NCBI RefSeq assembly: GCF_004208535.1
Contig: NZ_SGIS01000013.1
Coordinates: 49,970-113,969, forward strand
Direction of reading: 5' to 3'
Length of the DNA stretch: 64,000 nucleotides
Source of the DNA: Sphingomonas populi
GTDB taxonomy: Bacteria > Pseudomonadota > Alphaproteobacteria > Sphingomonadales > Sphingomonadaceae
How positions within the stretch are numbered: position 1 is the stretch's first letter; each line of letters starts with the position of its first letter. Below the pieces are notes generated by a model. That model was not told the DNA's origin. It did no database searches and worked only from the letters and a program-made list of their open reading frames with translations. This document shows positions 1 through 8,721 of this stretch, one piece after another. The translations under genes and the position numbers were made by a program.

Positions 1-85
1 CGTGATGATCGAGACCGACGGAATCGACCCGTTCCTAAAGGAAGCGGTCGAGTTCCAGTGCGCGGAGAAGGGGATCGTGCTGTGA
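1..85 (+). CDS. 3' end of the gene upstream of rsmH, probably mraZ (partial)
   Basis: The window opens inside a reading frame that runs from base 2 to a TGA at 83-85 and ends in [18 protein letters not shown]. The TGA overlaps the GTG start of rsmH, which indicates translational coupling. By synteny the gene before rsmH in a dcw cluster is normally mraZ, the nucleoid-associated repressor of the cluster. Only 27 residues are visible, and I do not recognise a diagnostic MraZ motif in them, so the name is inferred from position. Confidence 0.5.
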   Translation, partial: VMIETDGIDPFLKEAVEFQCAEKGIVL

Positions 86-1029
86 GTGATGCTCCGCACA
101 TCCCCGTGCTGCTCGACGAAGTGCTTGAAGGGCTCGCGGTGCAACCCGGTTCGGCGCAGGTCGATGCGACCTTCGGCGCGGGCGGCTACACGCGCGCGAT
201 CCTCGCCGCTGGCGGGCGCGTGTTCGCGTTCGATCGCGATCCCGATGCGATCGCCGACGGACAAGCGCTGGTCGCCGCGTCGGATGGCGCGCTGACGCTG
301 ATCGCGGCGACCTTCTCCGCGCTGGAAGCTGAACTCGCCGCGCGTGACGCGCTGCCGGTCGATGGTGTCGTCATGGACATCGGCGTTAGTTCGATGATGC
401 TCGACCGGCCCGAGCGCGGCTTCAGCTTCCAGCAGGACGGCCCGCTCGACATGCGGATGAGCCAGGCAGGCGAGAGCGCCGCCGATTTCCTCAACACCGC
501 CGACGAGGATGTCATCGCCGACGTGCTGTACGAATATGGCGAGGAACCGCGCTCGCGGCGGGTCGCGCGCGCGATCGTCGCGGCGAGGCCGCTGACGCGC
601 ACCACCGAACTCGCGAACGTGGTCAGGAAGGCGCTGGGGTATAAGCCGCACGACAAGAAAGACCCGTCGACGCGGACCTTCCAGGCGATCCGCATTCACA
701 TCAACCGTGAGCTTGGCGAACTCGCCGACGGTCTCGCGGCGGCGGAGCGCGCGCTTGGGCCGGGTGGCAGGCTCGCGGTGGTGACGTTCCACAGCCTTGA
801 GGACCGGCTGGTGAAGCGGTTCTTCCGCGAACGGAGCGGCGGCCTGCCGGGCGGATCGCGCCACCTGCCGCAGGTCGCGGCGAAGGCGGAACCGAGTTTC
901 GAGAATGTCGCGCGCGCGGTGCGCGCGGGTGAGGCCGAGCTCGCGCGCAATCCGCGCGCGCGTTCGGCGACGTTACGGGTCGCGCAGCGGACGGCGGCTG
1001 CGGCTTGGGTGAATGAGGGAGCGTTGTAA
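82..1029 (+). CDS. rsmH: 16S rRNA (cytosine(1402)-N(4))-methyltransferase RsmH (MraW)
   Basis: Cytosolic S-adenosylmethionine-dependent enzyme that N4-methylates C1402 in the decoding centre of 16S rRNA. The 315-residue product has the expected length. It begins [10 protein letters not shown] and carries the SAM-binding segment [10 protein letters not shown] (residues 28-37), [10 protein letters not shown] near residue 100 and [10 protein letters not shown] near 235, all typical of the family. I chose the GTG at 82 because it overlaps the upstream stop (GTGA) and puts the conserved HIPVLL next to the N-terminus; the in-frame extension back to base 58 lies inside the upstream gene. The stop shares a base with the ATG of ftsL. 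Confidence 0.97.
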   Translation: MSDAPHIPVLLDEVLEGLAVQPGSAQVDATFGAGGYTRAILAAGGRVFAFDRDPDAIADGQALVAASDGALTLIAATFSALEAELAARDALPVDGVVMDIGVSSMMLDRPERGFSFQQDGPLDMRMSQAGESAADFLNTADEDVIADVLYEYGEEPRSRRVARAIVAARPLTRTTELANVVRKALGYKPHDKKDPSTRTFQAIRIHINRELGELADGLAAAERALGPGGRLAVVTFHSLEDRLVKRFFRERSGGLPGGSRHLPQVAAKAEPSFENVARAVRAGEAELARNPRARSATLRVAQRTAAAAWVNEGAL

Positions 1030-1622
1030 TGCTTGGGCTTGCGTGGAAGACCCTTGGCTGGTTTCTGGCTGGTGTTGCGGTGGCGCTTGGCTTTCTGCTC
1101 GTTCCGCTTCAGGTCGCGGCGGAGCGCAAGAAGCTCGACCACACCGTCGCCGACATCGCCCAGGCGCACCGGGATATCCGTGCGCTGGAGACCGAATTCG
1201 AGACGCGCGCCAACCTCGCCCAGCTCGACCAGTGGAACAACGACACGCTCCGGCTGGTCGCCCCCGGTGCCGGCCAGTTCGTCGCCGATGAGGCGGCACT
1301 CGCCGCGATCGACGTCCATCAGCCGGGTACGGCGGACATCCAGACCGCGTCGTTCGTGCCCGCGCCGCCGGTAACGGAATCGCCGGCCGCAGCGGCCCCC
1401 GCGCAGGTCGAAACCGCTGCCGTCACCCCGGTTCGCGCACCCGCTCCGGTGGCCGCACCGGCCAAGCCCGCGCCCGTCGCCGCTGTCGCCGCCGTCAAGC
1501 CGACCACCGCGAAGCGCGCCAAGGCGCAGGCGGTGGCGATGCTCGATCGCAAGCTGCTGAGCGATTCAACCGTCGGCGATCTGCTGTCGTCCGCGCGGGC
1601 GGAATCGCGCCGGGCGCGATGA
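1029..1622 (+). CDS. ftsL: FtsL-like cell division protein with Ala/Pro-rich tail
   Basis: Small bitopic membrane protein expected to join the FtsQ/FtsB/FtsL divisome complex. A cytoplasmic stub of about 10 residues precedes one transmembrane segment (about 10-30, LGWFLAGVAVALGFLLV). A heptad-like coiled coil follows (about 32-65, ERKKLDHTVADIAQAHRDI). The last 100 residues are low-complexity Ala/Pro/Val, unlike the short enterobacterial FtsL. The ATG overlaps the rsmH stop (TAATG), and the 3' end overlaps ftsI by ATGA. The assignment rests on position between rsmH and ftsI plus topology, because FtsL sequences are poorly conserved. Confidence 0.85.
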   Translation: MLGLAWKTLGWFLAGVAVALGFLLVPLQVAAERKKLDHTVADIAQAHRDIRALETEFETRANLAQLDQWNNDTLRLVAPGAGQFVADEAALAAIDVHQPGTADIQTASFVPAPPVTESPAAAAPAQVETAAVTPVRAPAPVAAPAKPAPVAAVAAVKPTTAKRAKAQAVAMLDRKLLSDSTVGDLLSSARAESRRAR

Positions 1623-3358
1623 GCACTTTCCTCGCTCGCCCCCTGCCGCAGCGCCGGTCGAGCGGTCAGCGCCATGCGCTGATCGCGACTGCGCATGTCC
1701 GGCTGATGATCCTGATGCTGTTCCTCGGCGCCGGGTTTCTGGTGGTGATCGGCAAGATCGCGCTGCTCGGGCTGTTCGGGTCGGCGGCGGATGCGCGCGG
1801 CGTTGCGGTCAATCCGGTCGTGCGCAGCGACATCCTCGACCGCAACGGTGAGCCGCTCGCCCGCACGATCGACGCCTGGACGGTGGGCGTGCGCCCGCAC
1901 GAAATCCTTGGCGACAAGCGCGCGCTCGCCGAAGCTTTGGTCAAGATCATGCCGGGGCATGACGAGGACTGGTATTACGCCAAGCTCGGCATGAAGGCGA
2001 ACTTCACCTATCTCGAACGCCACGCATCACCCGCGCTGGTCAATGCGATCCACGATCTCGGCGAGCCGGGCATCGTCTTCGCGCAGGAGCCCGAGCGGCT
2101 CTATCCGCAATCGACGCTCGCCGCCCACGCGCTCGGTTATATCGGGCCGAGCGGGGATGATCCCAACATCGCCGGTCGCGCCGGCATCGAGCGCGCCTTC
2201 GACGAACGGCTGAGCAGCCCGGCCGAGCGTGGCGTGCCCGTCTCGCTGTCGCTCGACGCGCGCGTGCAGGCGGCGATGGAGAGCGAACTCGGGCGCGCGA
2301 TGGCGACGTTCAGCGCCCGCAACGCGACCGGCATCGTGCTCGACGTGCATACCGGCGAGGTGATCGCGATGGCGTCGCTGCCGGTGTACAACCCCAACAA
2401 GATCAGCGGCACCGCGTCCGACGCGCTGCGCAACAACGTGACGCAGAGCGTGTACGAGCTGGGATCGACCTTCAAGCCGATCACGATGGCGACCGCGATC
2501 CAGAGCGGCACCGTCACGTCGATGGCGCGCCGGTTCGATGCGACCGCGCCGCTCAAGGTCGGCGGCTTCACCATCCACGACGAGCGCGGCGACCCCAAGC
2601 GCTGGCTCAATATCCCCGAGACTTTGATCTATTCGTCCAACGTCGCCACCGCGCGGATCGCGGACGAGGTCGGCGCGGCGCGGATGCAGGCGATGTTCCG
2701 TCAGCTCGGCTTCGATTCGAAGCCCGAGATCGAGGTGCGCGAGAAGGCGCATCCTTTGTGGCCCCGTTATTGGGCGCGGACCACGACGATGACCACCGCT
2801 TACGGCCACGGCATCGCGATCACCCCGTTGCAGCTCGCCAGCGCCTATGCCGCGCTGGTCAACGGCGGCGTGTGGCGGCCATCGACGCTGCTCAAGGTCG
2901 CGCCGGGCCACGCACCAGCCGGGCGGCGGGTGCTGTCCGAGGAAACCAGCGCGCGGATGCGCCAACTCCTCCGGCTCGTCTGCCTGTACGGCACGGGACG
3001 CAAGGGCGATGCGCCGGGCTACCGTGTCGGCGGCAAGACCGGCACTGCCGAGGCGGCCTCTAACGGTGGCTACGATCACTCGCGCAACGTCGCGACCTTC
3101 GTCGCCGCATTCCCGATGGATGCGCCGCGCTATGTCGTGCTTGCGATGCTCGATTCGCCGCTCGGCACCAAGGAGACGTTCGGCTGGAAGACCGCCGCAT
3201 GGAACGCGGCGCCGGTGGTGGGCCGCGTCATCGCCCGGACGGGGGCGATGCTCGGCGTGATGCCCGACGCGCGGCGTGAGGTCGATCTCGCCGATCTCCG
3301 GCCGATGCTGACCCTCGTCGCAGGCGCTCAGGCCCCGACCGGCGAGGAGGAGCAGTGA
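1619..3358 (+). CDS. ftsI: Peptidoglycan D,D-transpeptidase FtsI (PBP3)
   Basis: Septum-specific class B penicillin-binding protein that cross-links peptidoglycan in the periplasm, anchored by one transmembrane segment (about residues 25-50). The three penicillin-binding signatures are in order: STFK with the nucleophilic serine at residue 283, SSN near 338 and KTGT near 471. The dimerisation-domain sequence NPVVRSDILDRNGEPLART follows the membrane anchor. Its length of 579 residues is normal. ATGA overlap with ftsL upstream and GTGA overlap with murE downstream indicate coupled translation. Confidence 0.97.
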   Translation: MSTFLARPLPQRRSSGQRHALIATAHVRLMILMLFLGAGFLVVIGKIALLGLFGSAADARGVAVNPVVRSDILDRNGEPLARTIDAWTVGVRPHEILGDKRALAEALVKIMPGHDEDWYYAKLGMKANFTYLERHASPALVNAIHDLGEPGIVFAQEPERLYPQSTLAAHALGYIGPSGDDPNIAGRAGIERAFDERLSSPAERGVPVSLSLDARVQAAMESELGRAMATFSARNATGIVLDVHTGEVIAMASLPVYNPNKISGTASDALRNNVTQSVYELGSTFKPITMATAIQSGTVTSMARRFDATAPLKVGGFTIHDERGDPKRWLNIPETLIYSSNVATARIADEVGAARMQAMFRQLGFDSKPEIEVREKAHPLWPRYWARTTTMTTAYGHGIAITPLQLASAYAALVNGGVWRPSTLLKVAPGHAPAGRRVLSEETSARMRQLLRLVCLYGTGRKGDAPGYRVGGKTGTAEAASNGGYDHSRNVATFVAAFPMDAPRYVVLAMLDSPLGTKETFGWKTAAWNAAPVVGRVIARTGAMLGVMPDARREVDLADLRPMLTLVAGAQAPTGEEEQ

Positions 3359-4770
3359 GGCTTTCGGCGTTGATTTCCGGTGCGTCCGACGTGCCGGTGA
3401 CGGGCTTCGCGATCGACCATCGCAAGGTCGCGCCCGGCACGGTGTTCGGCGCCTTTCCTGGCGCGCGCTTCAACGGCGAGGATTATATCGAGGCGGCGAT
3501 CGCCAGTGGCGCGGTCGCCGTCGTCGCGCGCCCGGAGGCGAGGGTCGAGGGGGCGGTGCATGTCGTCGATGCCGAGCCGCGCCGCCGCTTCGCCCAACTC
3601 GCCGCGCGCTATTTCGCGCCGTTCCCGACGACGGCGGTGGCGGTGACTGGCACCAACGGCAAGACCTCGACCGTCGAGATGGTGCGCCAGCTTTGGCGGA
3701 TGGCGGGGTTCCACGCCGCGTCGATCGGCACGCTTGGCGTGACCACCGCCGACGAGCGCGTCTCGACCGGGCTGACCACGCCTGACATCGTCACCTTCCT
3801 GTCCAACGTCGCGGGCCTCGCGCGCGAAGGCGTGACGCACCTCGCGTTCGAGGCGTCGAGCCACGGCCTCGACCAATATCGTACCGAGGGCGTGCCCTTG
3901 GCGGCGGCGGCGTTCACCAACCTCAGCCGCGATCATCTCGATTACCACGGCACGATGGAGGCGTATCTCGCCGCCAAGCTGCGGCTGTTCGGTGAGGTGC
4001 TGACGCCCGGCACGACGGCGGTGGTGTGGGCTGACGATGCCGCGTCGGCTGAGGTCGCGCGCGTGGCGCAGGCGCGCGGGATCGCTGTGGTGTCGGTTGG
4101 CACGCAGGGCGAAACCTTGCGGCTGGTGTCGCGCGAACCGACTTTGCTCGGCCAGACGCTGACGGTAGAGCACGATGGCAAGGCCCACCGAGTCACGCTG
4201 CCGCTGATCGGCGCCTATCAGGCGGCGAACGCGCTGGTCTCGGCCGGGCTGGTGATCGCGACCGGCGGCGATGCGGCGGCGACGCTGGCGGCGCTGGCAA
4301 GGCTCCAGCCGGTGCGCGGGCGGTTGGAGCGCGCGGTGATCGCTCGGAGTGGCGCGCCGGTCTATGTCGATTACGCGCATACCCCCGACGCGCTCGACGC
4401 CGCCATCGCCGCGCTGCGCCCGCATGTCGGCGGGCGGCTGATCGTCGTGTTCGGCGCGGGCGGTGACCGTGATACCGGTAAGCGCATCGAGATGGGCCGC
4501 GTCGCCGCCGCCAAGGCCGATCACGTCATCGTCACCGACGACAATCCGCGCAGCGAAGACCCCGCCGCGATCCGCGCGATGGTGCTCGCGGGCGCGCCGG
4601 ACGCGATCGAGATCGGGTCGCGGCGCGAGGCGATCGGCGCGGCCATCGCTGGCGCGGGGCCGCAGGATATCGTGCTGATCGCCGGCAAGGGCCACGAGCA
4701 AGGCCAGATCGTCGGCGATCTCGTCCTGCCGTTCGACGACGTCAGCGTCGCGCGCGAGATGACGGCGTGA
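3355..4770 (+). CDS. murE: UDP-MurNAc-L-Ala-D-Glu:meso-DAP ligase MurE
   Basis: Cytosolic ATP-dependent ligase adding the third amino acid to the UDP-MurNAc peptide. The P-loop VTGTNGKTS lies near residues 98-106. The substrate-specificity motif DNPR, near residue 395, marks a meso-diaminopimelate-adding enzyme, as expected for a Gram-negative. HTPDALDAA and GKGHEQGQ complete the Mur-ligase C-terminal set. The GTG start overlaps the ftsI stop. It is followed by a 124-bp gap that contains a palindromic repeat before murF. Confidence 0.97.
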   Translation: MRLSALISGASDVPVTGFAIDHRKVAPGTVFGAFPGARFNGEDYIEAAIASGAVAVVARPEARVEGAVHVVDAEPRRRFAQLAARYFAPFPTTAVAVTGTNGKTSTVEMVRQLWRMAGFHAASIGTLGVTTADERVSTGLTTPDIVTFLSNVAGLAREGVTHLAFEASSHGLDQYRTEGVPLAAAAFTNLSRDHLDYHGTMEAYLAAKLRLFGEVLTPGTTAVVWADDAASAEVARVAQARGIAVVSVGTQGETLRLVSREPTLLGQTLTVEHDGKAHRVTLPLIGAYQAANALVSAGLVIATGGDAAATLAALARLQPVRGRLERAVIARSGAPVYVDYAHTPDALDAAIAALRPHVGGRLIVVFGAGGDRDTGKRIEMGRVAAAKADHVIVTDDNPRSEDPAAIRAMVLAGAPDAIEIGSRREAIGAAIAGAGPQDIVLIAGKGHEQGQIVGDLVLPFDDVSVAREMTA

Positions 4771-4793
4771 GGCTGGCTCAACACGCAACAAAA

Positions 4794-4890
4794 TCCCCCT
4801 CCCGCTCGCGGGAGGGGTTAGGGGAGGGCATGTCAAAACGCGCTTCCTCTGAACAGGCCCTCCCCCGACCCCTCCCAGAAGTGGGAGGGG
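4794..4890. repeat. Palindromic repeat, family B copy 1 (murE-murF gap)
   Basis: Element of about 97 bp with complementary ends. The left side has CCCCCTCCCGCTCGCGGGAG and the right side ends CCCCTCCCAGAAGTGGGAGGGG, each arm itself able to fold. A related copy lies at 49314-49415 in the ATP synthase operon. The right arm ends four bases before the GTG of murF and supplies its purine-rich ribosome binding site. It resembles the short mobile REP/MITE-like repeats seen through sphingomonad genomes; no transposase is nearby. Confidence 0.8.
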
Positions 4891-4894
4891 AGAA

Positions 4895-6268
4895 GTGAGT
4901 CTCTGGACCTCAGCCGAAATAGCCGCCGCGACCGGCGGCACGCCTTCCGCCGACTTCACCGTCTCGGGCGTCGCGTTCGATTCGCGCGAGGTCGGCCCCG
5001 GCGACCTGTTCATCGCGTTGAAGGGCGAGGCAACCGACGGCCATCGCTTTCTCGACCAGTGCTTCGCGCAAGGCGCCGCCGGCGCGATCGTCAGCACGGA
5101 CACCCAGCACCCCCACGTCCGCGTCGCCGATACGACCACCGCGCTCGAAGCGCTCGCCCGCGCATCGCGTGCCCGCACGCACGCGAAGATCATCGGCGTC
5201 ACCGGCTCGGTCGGCAAGACCGGCACCAAGGAGGCGCTGTTCGCCGCGCTCGATCGCGGCGCGCGCGGGCAGGCGCACCGCTCGGTCAAAAGCTACAACA
5301 ACCATACCGGCGTGCCGTTAAGCCTCGCGCGGATGCCGGCGGAAAGCCGCTTCGGCGTGTTCGAAATGGGCATGAACCACGCGGGCGAACTCGCCGCGCT
5401 CACCCGCATCGTCCGCCCGCATATCGCTTTGGTGACGGCGATCGCCCCCGCGCACACCGCCTTCTTCTCGGGCGAGGCCGCGATTGCCGATGCCAAGGGC
5501 GAGATCTTCCAGGGCCTCGAACCCGGCGGCACCGCGATCATCCCCTTCGACAGCCCGCACCGCGACCGGCTGATCGCCGCCGCCGCGCCTTACGCCGCCC
5601 ACATCGTCACCTTCGGCTCGGGCGCGGGCGCCGATGTCCGCGCGATCGAGGCCATGCCCGTCGCATCGGGCGGCACCTTCGTCACCGCGCGGCTCGGCGA
5701 CAGCGAACTCAATTACACGATCAGCCAGCCCGGCGCGCATTGGGTATCGAACACGCTCGCGGTGCTGGCGGCGGTGCGCGCGGCGGGCGGCGACCTCGCG
5801 CTCGCCGGCCTCGCGCTTGCCGAGATGGAGGGGCTGGCCGGGCGCGGTGCGCGCTTTACCGTTCCCGTCGGTGCGGGCGAAGCGCTGGTGATCGACGAAA
5901 GCTACAACGCCAATCCCTCGTCGATGCGCGCCACGCTGGCGGTGCTGGGGCAGCAGGACGCTACGCGCAAAGTCGTCGTGCTCGGCGAGATGCGCGAGCT
6001 TGGCGCGGATAGCGACGCCTATCACGCCGCGCTCGCCGGGCCGATCCGCGGCGCAGGCGTCGAGACGGGCATATTGGTCGGTGAATCCATGCGCGCGCTT
6101 TCGAACGCGCTTGAGGGGCAGGGCGATTTCGTCCATGTGCCCGACGCCGCAGCCGCGCGCGAGCGCCTCCGGGCGCTGCTTGCGCCGGGCGACGCGGTTC
6201 TCATCAAGGGTTCGAACGGCGTGGGGTTGTCGGCGGTGGTCGCGGCCTTGCGGAGCGGGATTGGGTAA
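4895..6268 (+). CDS. murF: UDP-MurNAc-tripeptide:D-alanyl-D-alanine ligase MurF
   Basis: Cytosolic ligase that attaches D-Ala-D-Ala to complete the UDP-MurNAc-pentapeptide. The P-loop VTGSVGKTGTK lies near residues 101-111, NHTGVPLSLAR follows, and the conserved DESYNANPSSMRA appears near 333. At 457 residues it has the normal length. The GTG start is preceded by GGGAGGGGAGAA, whose bases are the right arm of the family B repeat, so the repeat appears to provide the Shine-Dalgarno sequence. The stop codon TAA is immediately followed by the ATG of mraY. Confidence 0.97.
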   Translation: MSLWTSAEIAAATGGTPSADFTVSGVAFDSREVGPGDLFIALKGEATDGHRFLDQCFAQGAAGAIVSTDTQHPHVRVADTTTALEALARASRARTHAKIIGVTGSVGKTGTKEALFAALDRGARGQAHRSVKSYNNHTGVPLSLARMPAESRFGVFEMGMNHAGELAALTRIVRPHIALVTAIAPAHTAFFSGEAAIADAKGEIFQGLEPGGTAIIPFDSPHRDRLIAAAAPYAAHIVTFGSGAGADVRAIEAMPVASGGTFVTARLGDSELNYTISQPGAHWVSNTLAVLAAVRAAGGDLALAGLALAEMEGLAGRGARFTVPVGAGEALVIDESYNANPSSMRATLAVLGQQDATRKVVVLGEMRELGADSDAYHAALAGPIRGAGVETGILVGESMRALSNALEGQGDFVHVPDAAAARERLRALLAPGDAVLIKGSNGVGLSAVVAALRSGIG

Positions 6269-7339
6269 ATGTTCTATTTCATCGCCGAGCTGTTCCACTT
6301 CCACGGCGGTTGGAATCTGTTCCGCTACCTCAGCTTCCGCACCGGCGCGGCGGTGGCGACGGCGCTGTTCCTCGGGCTGCTGATCGGCCCGCGCTTCATC
6401 GGCTGGCTGCGCGTGCGGCAGGGGAAGGGCCAGCCGATCCGGCTCGATGGCCCGCAATCGCATTTCGCCAAGCGCGGCACGCCGACGATGGGCGGGCTGA
6501 TGATCCTCACCAGCCTCGTCGTCTCGGTGCTGCTGTGGATGGACCTGTCGAATCCGTTCGTCTGGGCCTGCACGTTCGTGACGCTTGGCTTCGGCGCGAT
6601 CGGTTTCCTCGACGATTACGACAAGGTGCGCAAGGCGAGCACGGCGGGCGTGTCGGGCCGGGTGCGGCTGTTCGGCGAATTCGCCATCGCCATCGCGGCG
6701 AGCGCGATGATCGTCCATCAGAACGGCACGCATCTGTACCTGCCGTTCATTACCGGCATTTCGATCGATCTCGGCTATTTCTACATCCTGTTCGCCGCGT
6801 TCACGATCGTCGCGTTCGGCAATGCGGTGAACCTGACCGACGGGCTCGACGGCCTCGCCACCATGCCGGTCATCATCGCGGCGGTGGCGTTCATGCTGAT
6901 CGCGTATCTCGCGGGTAACGCCAAATTCGCGACCTATCTAGGCATCCCGCATGTGTTCGGCGCGGGCGAACTGGCGATCTTCTGCGGCGGTATCGTCGGG
7001 GCCGGACTGGCGTTCCTGTGGTTCAACGCGCCGCCGGCGGCGGTGTTCATGGGCGACACCGGCAGCCTCGCGCTCGGTGGCGCACTCGGCGCGATCGCGG
7101 TGACGGCGCATCACGAGATCGTGCTTGGCATCATCGGCGGGCTGTTCGTGGTCGAGGCGCTGTCGGTCATCATCCAGGTGTTCTGGTACAAGCGCACCGG
7201 CAAGCGCGTGTTCCGCATGGCGCCGATCCACCATCATTTCGAGCAGCTCGGCTGGGCGGAGTCGACGGTTGTGGTGCGCTTCTGGATCGTCGCGCTGGTG
7301 CTGGCGCTGGCCGGCCTTTCGACGCTCAAGCTCAGGTGA
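6269..7339 (+). CDS. mraY: Phospho-N-acetylmuramoyl-pentapeptide-transferase MraY
   Basis: Polytopic inner-membrane enzyme that transfers phospho-MurNAc-pentapeptide to undecaprenyl phosphate, giving lipid I. The 356-residue product has about ten hydrophobic segments. It carries the family sequences [11 protein letters not shown] (about 69-79), FLDDYDKV (about 112-119, catalytic Asp pair), [10 protein letters not shown] (about 190) and [10 protein letters not shown] near 315. It starts directly after the murF stop, and its own TGA overlaps the GTG of murD. Confidence 0.97.
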   Translation: MFYFIAELFHFHGGWNLFRYLSFRTGAAVATALFLGLLIGPRFIGWLRVRQGKGQPIRLDGPQSHFAKRGTPTMGGLMILTSLVVSVLLWMDLSNPFVWACTFVTLGFGAIGFLDDYDKVRKASTAGVSGRVRLFGEFAIAIAASAMIVHQNGTHLYLPFITGISIDLGYFYILFAAFTIVAFGNAVNLTDGLDGLATMPVIIAAVAFMLIAYLAGNAKFATYLGIPHVFGAGELAIFCGGIVGAGLAFLWFNAPPAAVFMGDTGSLALGGALGAIAVTAHHEIVLGIIGGLFVVEALSVIIQVFWYKRTGKRVFRMAPIHHHFEQLGWAESTVVVRFWIVALVLALAGLSTLKLR

Positions 7340-8721
7340 TCGCAAGCCCCGCCTGGCGCGGCAAACGCTTCGCGGTGCTGGGGCTGGCAAGGTCCGGCGC
7401 GGCGACCGTGCGCGCTCTGCTGGCGGGTGGGGCTGAGGTGGTCGCGTGGGATAGCGATGCGGCGAAGCGGGACGCTCTTTCTCCCTCTCCCCTCCGGGGA
7501 GAGGGTCGGGGAGAGGGGCTGTCCGAAGCGGTGTCGCCCGTGACTGCCCCTCTCCCAACCCTCTCCCCGGAGGGGAGAGGCCTTTTGTCGTTTGCCGATC
7601 CTGAATCGATCGACCTCACCGGGTTCGACGGCCTGATCGTGTCGCCGGGCGTGCCGCTTAACCGTCACCCCGTCGCCGCGAAGGCACGCGCGGCTGGCGT
7701 GCCGATCCTCGGCGACATCGAGCTGTTCGCGCAGGCGCGCGCGACGCTGCCGGCCCACAAGGTCGTCGGCATCACCGGCACCAACGGCAAATCGACCACC
7801 ACCGCGCTGATCCACCACATCCTACAGACGGCGGGCGTGCCGAGCCTGATGGGCGGCAACATCGGCCTGCCCATTCTGGCGCAGGAACCGCTGCCAGAAG
7901 GTGGCGTGTACGTGCTCGAACTGTCGAGCTACCAGATCGATCTGACCTACACCCTCGATTGCGATGTCGCGGTGCTGCTCAACATCACCCCTGACCATCT
8001 CGACCGTTACGATGGGTTCGCGGGCTATGCCGCCTCGAAATTTCGCCTCTTTCATATGCAATCCCACGACCACGTTGGTGTGATGCGCCGCGATGATCCG
8101 ATCGCATCCGTACCTTCAATGGAGTGGAAGAACGGACCGGGAAGCTGGCATTTGCCCGCAATAGGATGGGGCACAAATCTGCAAGGCAAATGGCCTTCCC
8201 TGCAAGGCCCGCATAATGCCGAAAACGCCGCTGCCGCCTATGCTGCGTGTTTCGAGCTTGGCCTGAAGACTGACTTCATTCTTGCTGCGATGGAGACCTT
8301 CACCGGCCTCCCGCACCGCATGGAGCGGGTCGCCACCCACGCCGGCGTCACCTTCGTCAACGACAGCAAGGCCACCAACCCCGAAAGCACCGCGCCAGCG
8401 CTCGCTGCGTTCGATCGCATCCATTGGATCGTCGGCGGCAAGGCCAAGGGCGCCGATCTCGACGCCTGCCGCCCGCACTTCGGCCATGTCGCGCGCGCCT
8501 ATACGATCGGCGAGGCCGGACCCGTGTTCGCCGCACTCCTGCGCGACACGATGCCGGTCGAAGAGGCCGGCACGCTCGCCGCCGCCGTCGCCAGCGCCGC
8601 CGCGCAGGCACAGCCCGGCGATACCGTGCTGCTCTCCCCCGCCTGCGCGTCATTCGACCAGTTCCGCGACTTCGAACAGCGCGGCGATGTCTTTCGCGCC
8701 GCCGTCGAGGCGCTCAGGTGA
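7336..8721 (+). CDS. murD: UDP-MurNAc-L-Ala:D-Glu ligase MurD with a repeat-derived insertion
   Basis: Cytosolic ligase that adds D-glutamate to UDP-MurNAc-L-Ala. The P-loop [12 protein letters not shown] lies near residue 145-156, [11 protein letters not shown] near 217 and the C-terminal [10 protein letters not shown] near 438. I chose the GTG at 7336 because it overlaps the mraY stop (GTGA) and puts [10 protein letters not shown] at the N-terminus. The oddity is at residues about 49-82. Between [12 protein letters not shown] and the domain-1 segment [12 protein letters not shown], a roughly 34-residue Ser/Pro/Gly/Arg-rich stretch is encoded by a complete palindromic repeat read in frame. 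All catalytic motifs remain, and an essential single-copy gene must be active, so the insertion is presumably tolerated as a surface loop of the N-terminal UDP-binding domain. Confidence 0.96.
   Translation: MIASPAWRGKRFAVLGLARSGAATVRALLAGGAEVVAWDSDAAKRDALSPSPLRGEGRGEGLSEAVSPVTAPLPTLSPEGRGLLSFADPESIDLTGFDGLIVSPGVPLNRHPVAAKARAAGVPILGDIELFAQARATLPAHKVVGITGTNGKSTTTALIHHILQTAGVPSLMGGNIGLPILAQEPLPEGGVYVLELSSYQIDLTYTLDCDVAVLLNITPDHLDRYDGFAGYAASKFRLFHMQSHDHVGVMRRDDPIASVPSMEWKNGPGSWHLPAIGWGTNLQGKWPSLQGPHNAENAAAAYAACFELGLKTDFILAAMETFTGLPHRMERVATHAGVTFVNDSKATNPESTAPALAAFDRIHWIVGGKAKGADLDACRPHFGHVARAYTIGEAGPVFAALLRDTMPVEEAGTLAAAVASAAAQAQPGDTVLLSPACASFDQFRDFEQRGDVFRAAVEALR
7481..7580. repeat. Palindromic repeat, family A copy 1, inside the murD reading frame
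   Basis: The left arm begins CCCTCTCCCCTCCGGGGAGA and the right arm ends CTCTCCCCGGAGGGGAGAGG. The two are near-perfect reverse complements across a unique centre of about 26 bp, and each arm also folds on itself. Copies lie at 13781-13869 (murB 3' end) and 51821-51921 (atpG-atpA gap). Here the element is open in frame and adds peptide with arms reading [13 protein letters not shown] and [11 protein letters not shown]. Confidence 0.9.

Noticed and set aside
4794..4890. Repeat elements as a CRISPR array
   Set aside because: Copies are dispersed singly, palindromic and not separated by regular spacers.
7018..7336. Upstream extension of the murD frame into mraY
   Set aside because: The extension is MraY sequence in another frame; the GTG at 7336 with GTGA coupling is the real start.
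7481..7580. murD as a frameshifted or broken gene
   Set aside because: The frame is continuous through the repeat, and all ligase motifs follow in order.
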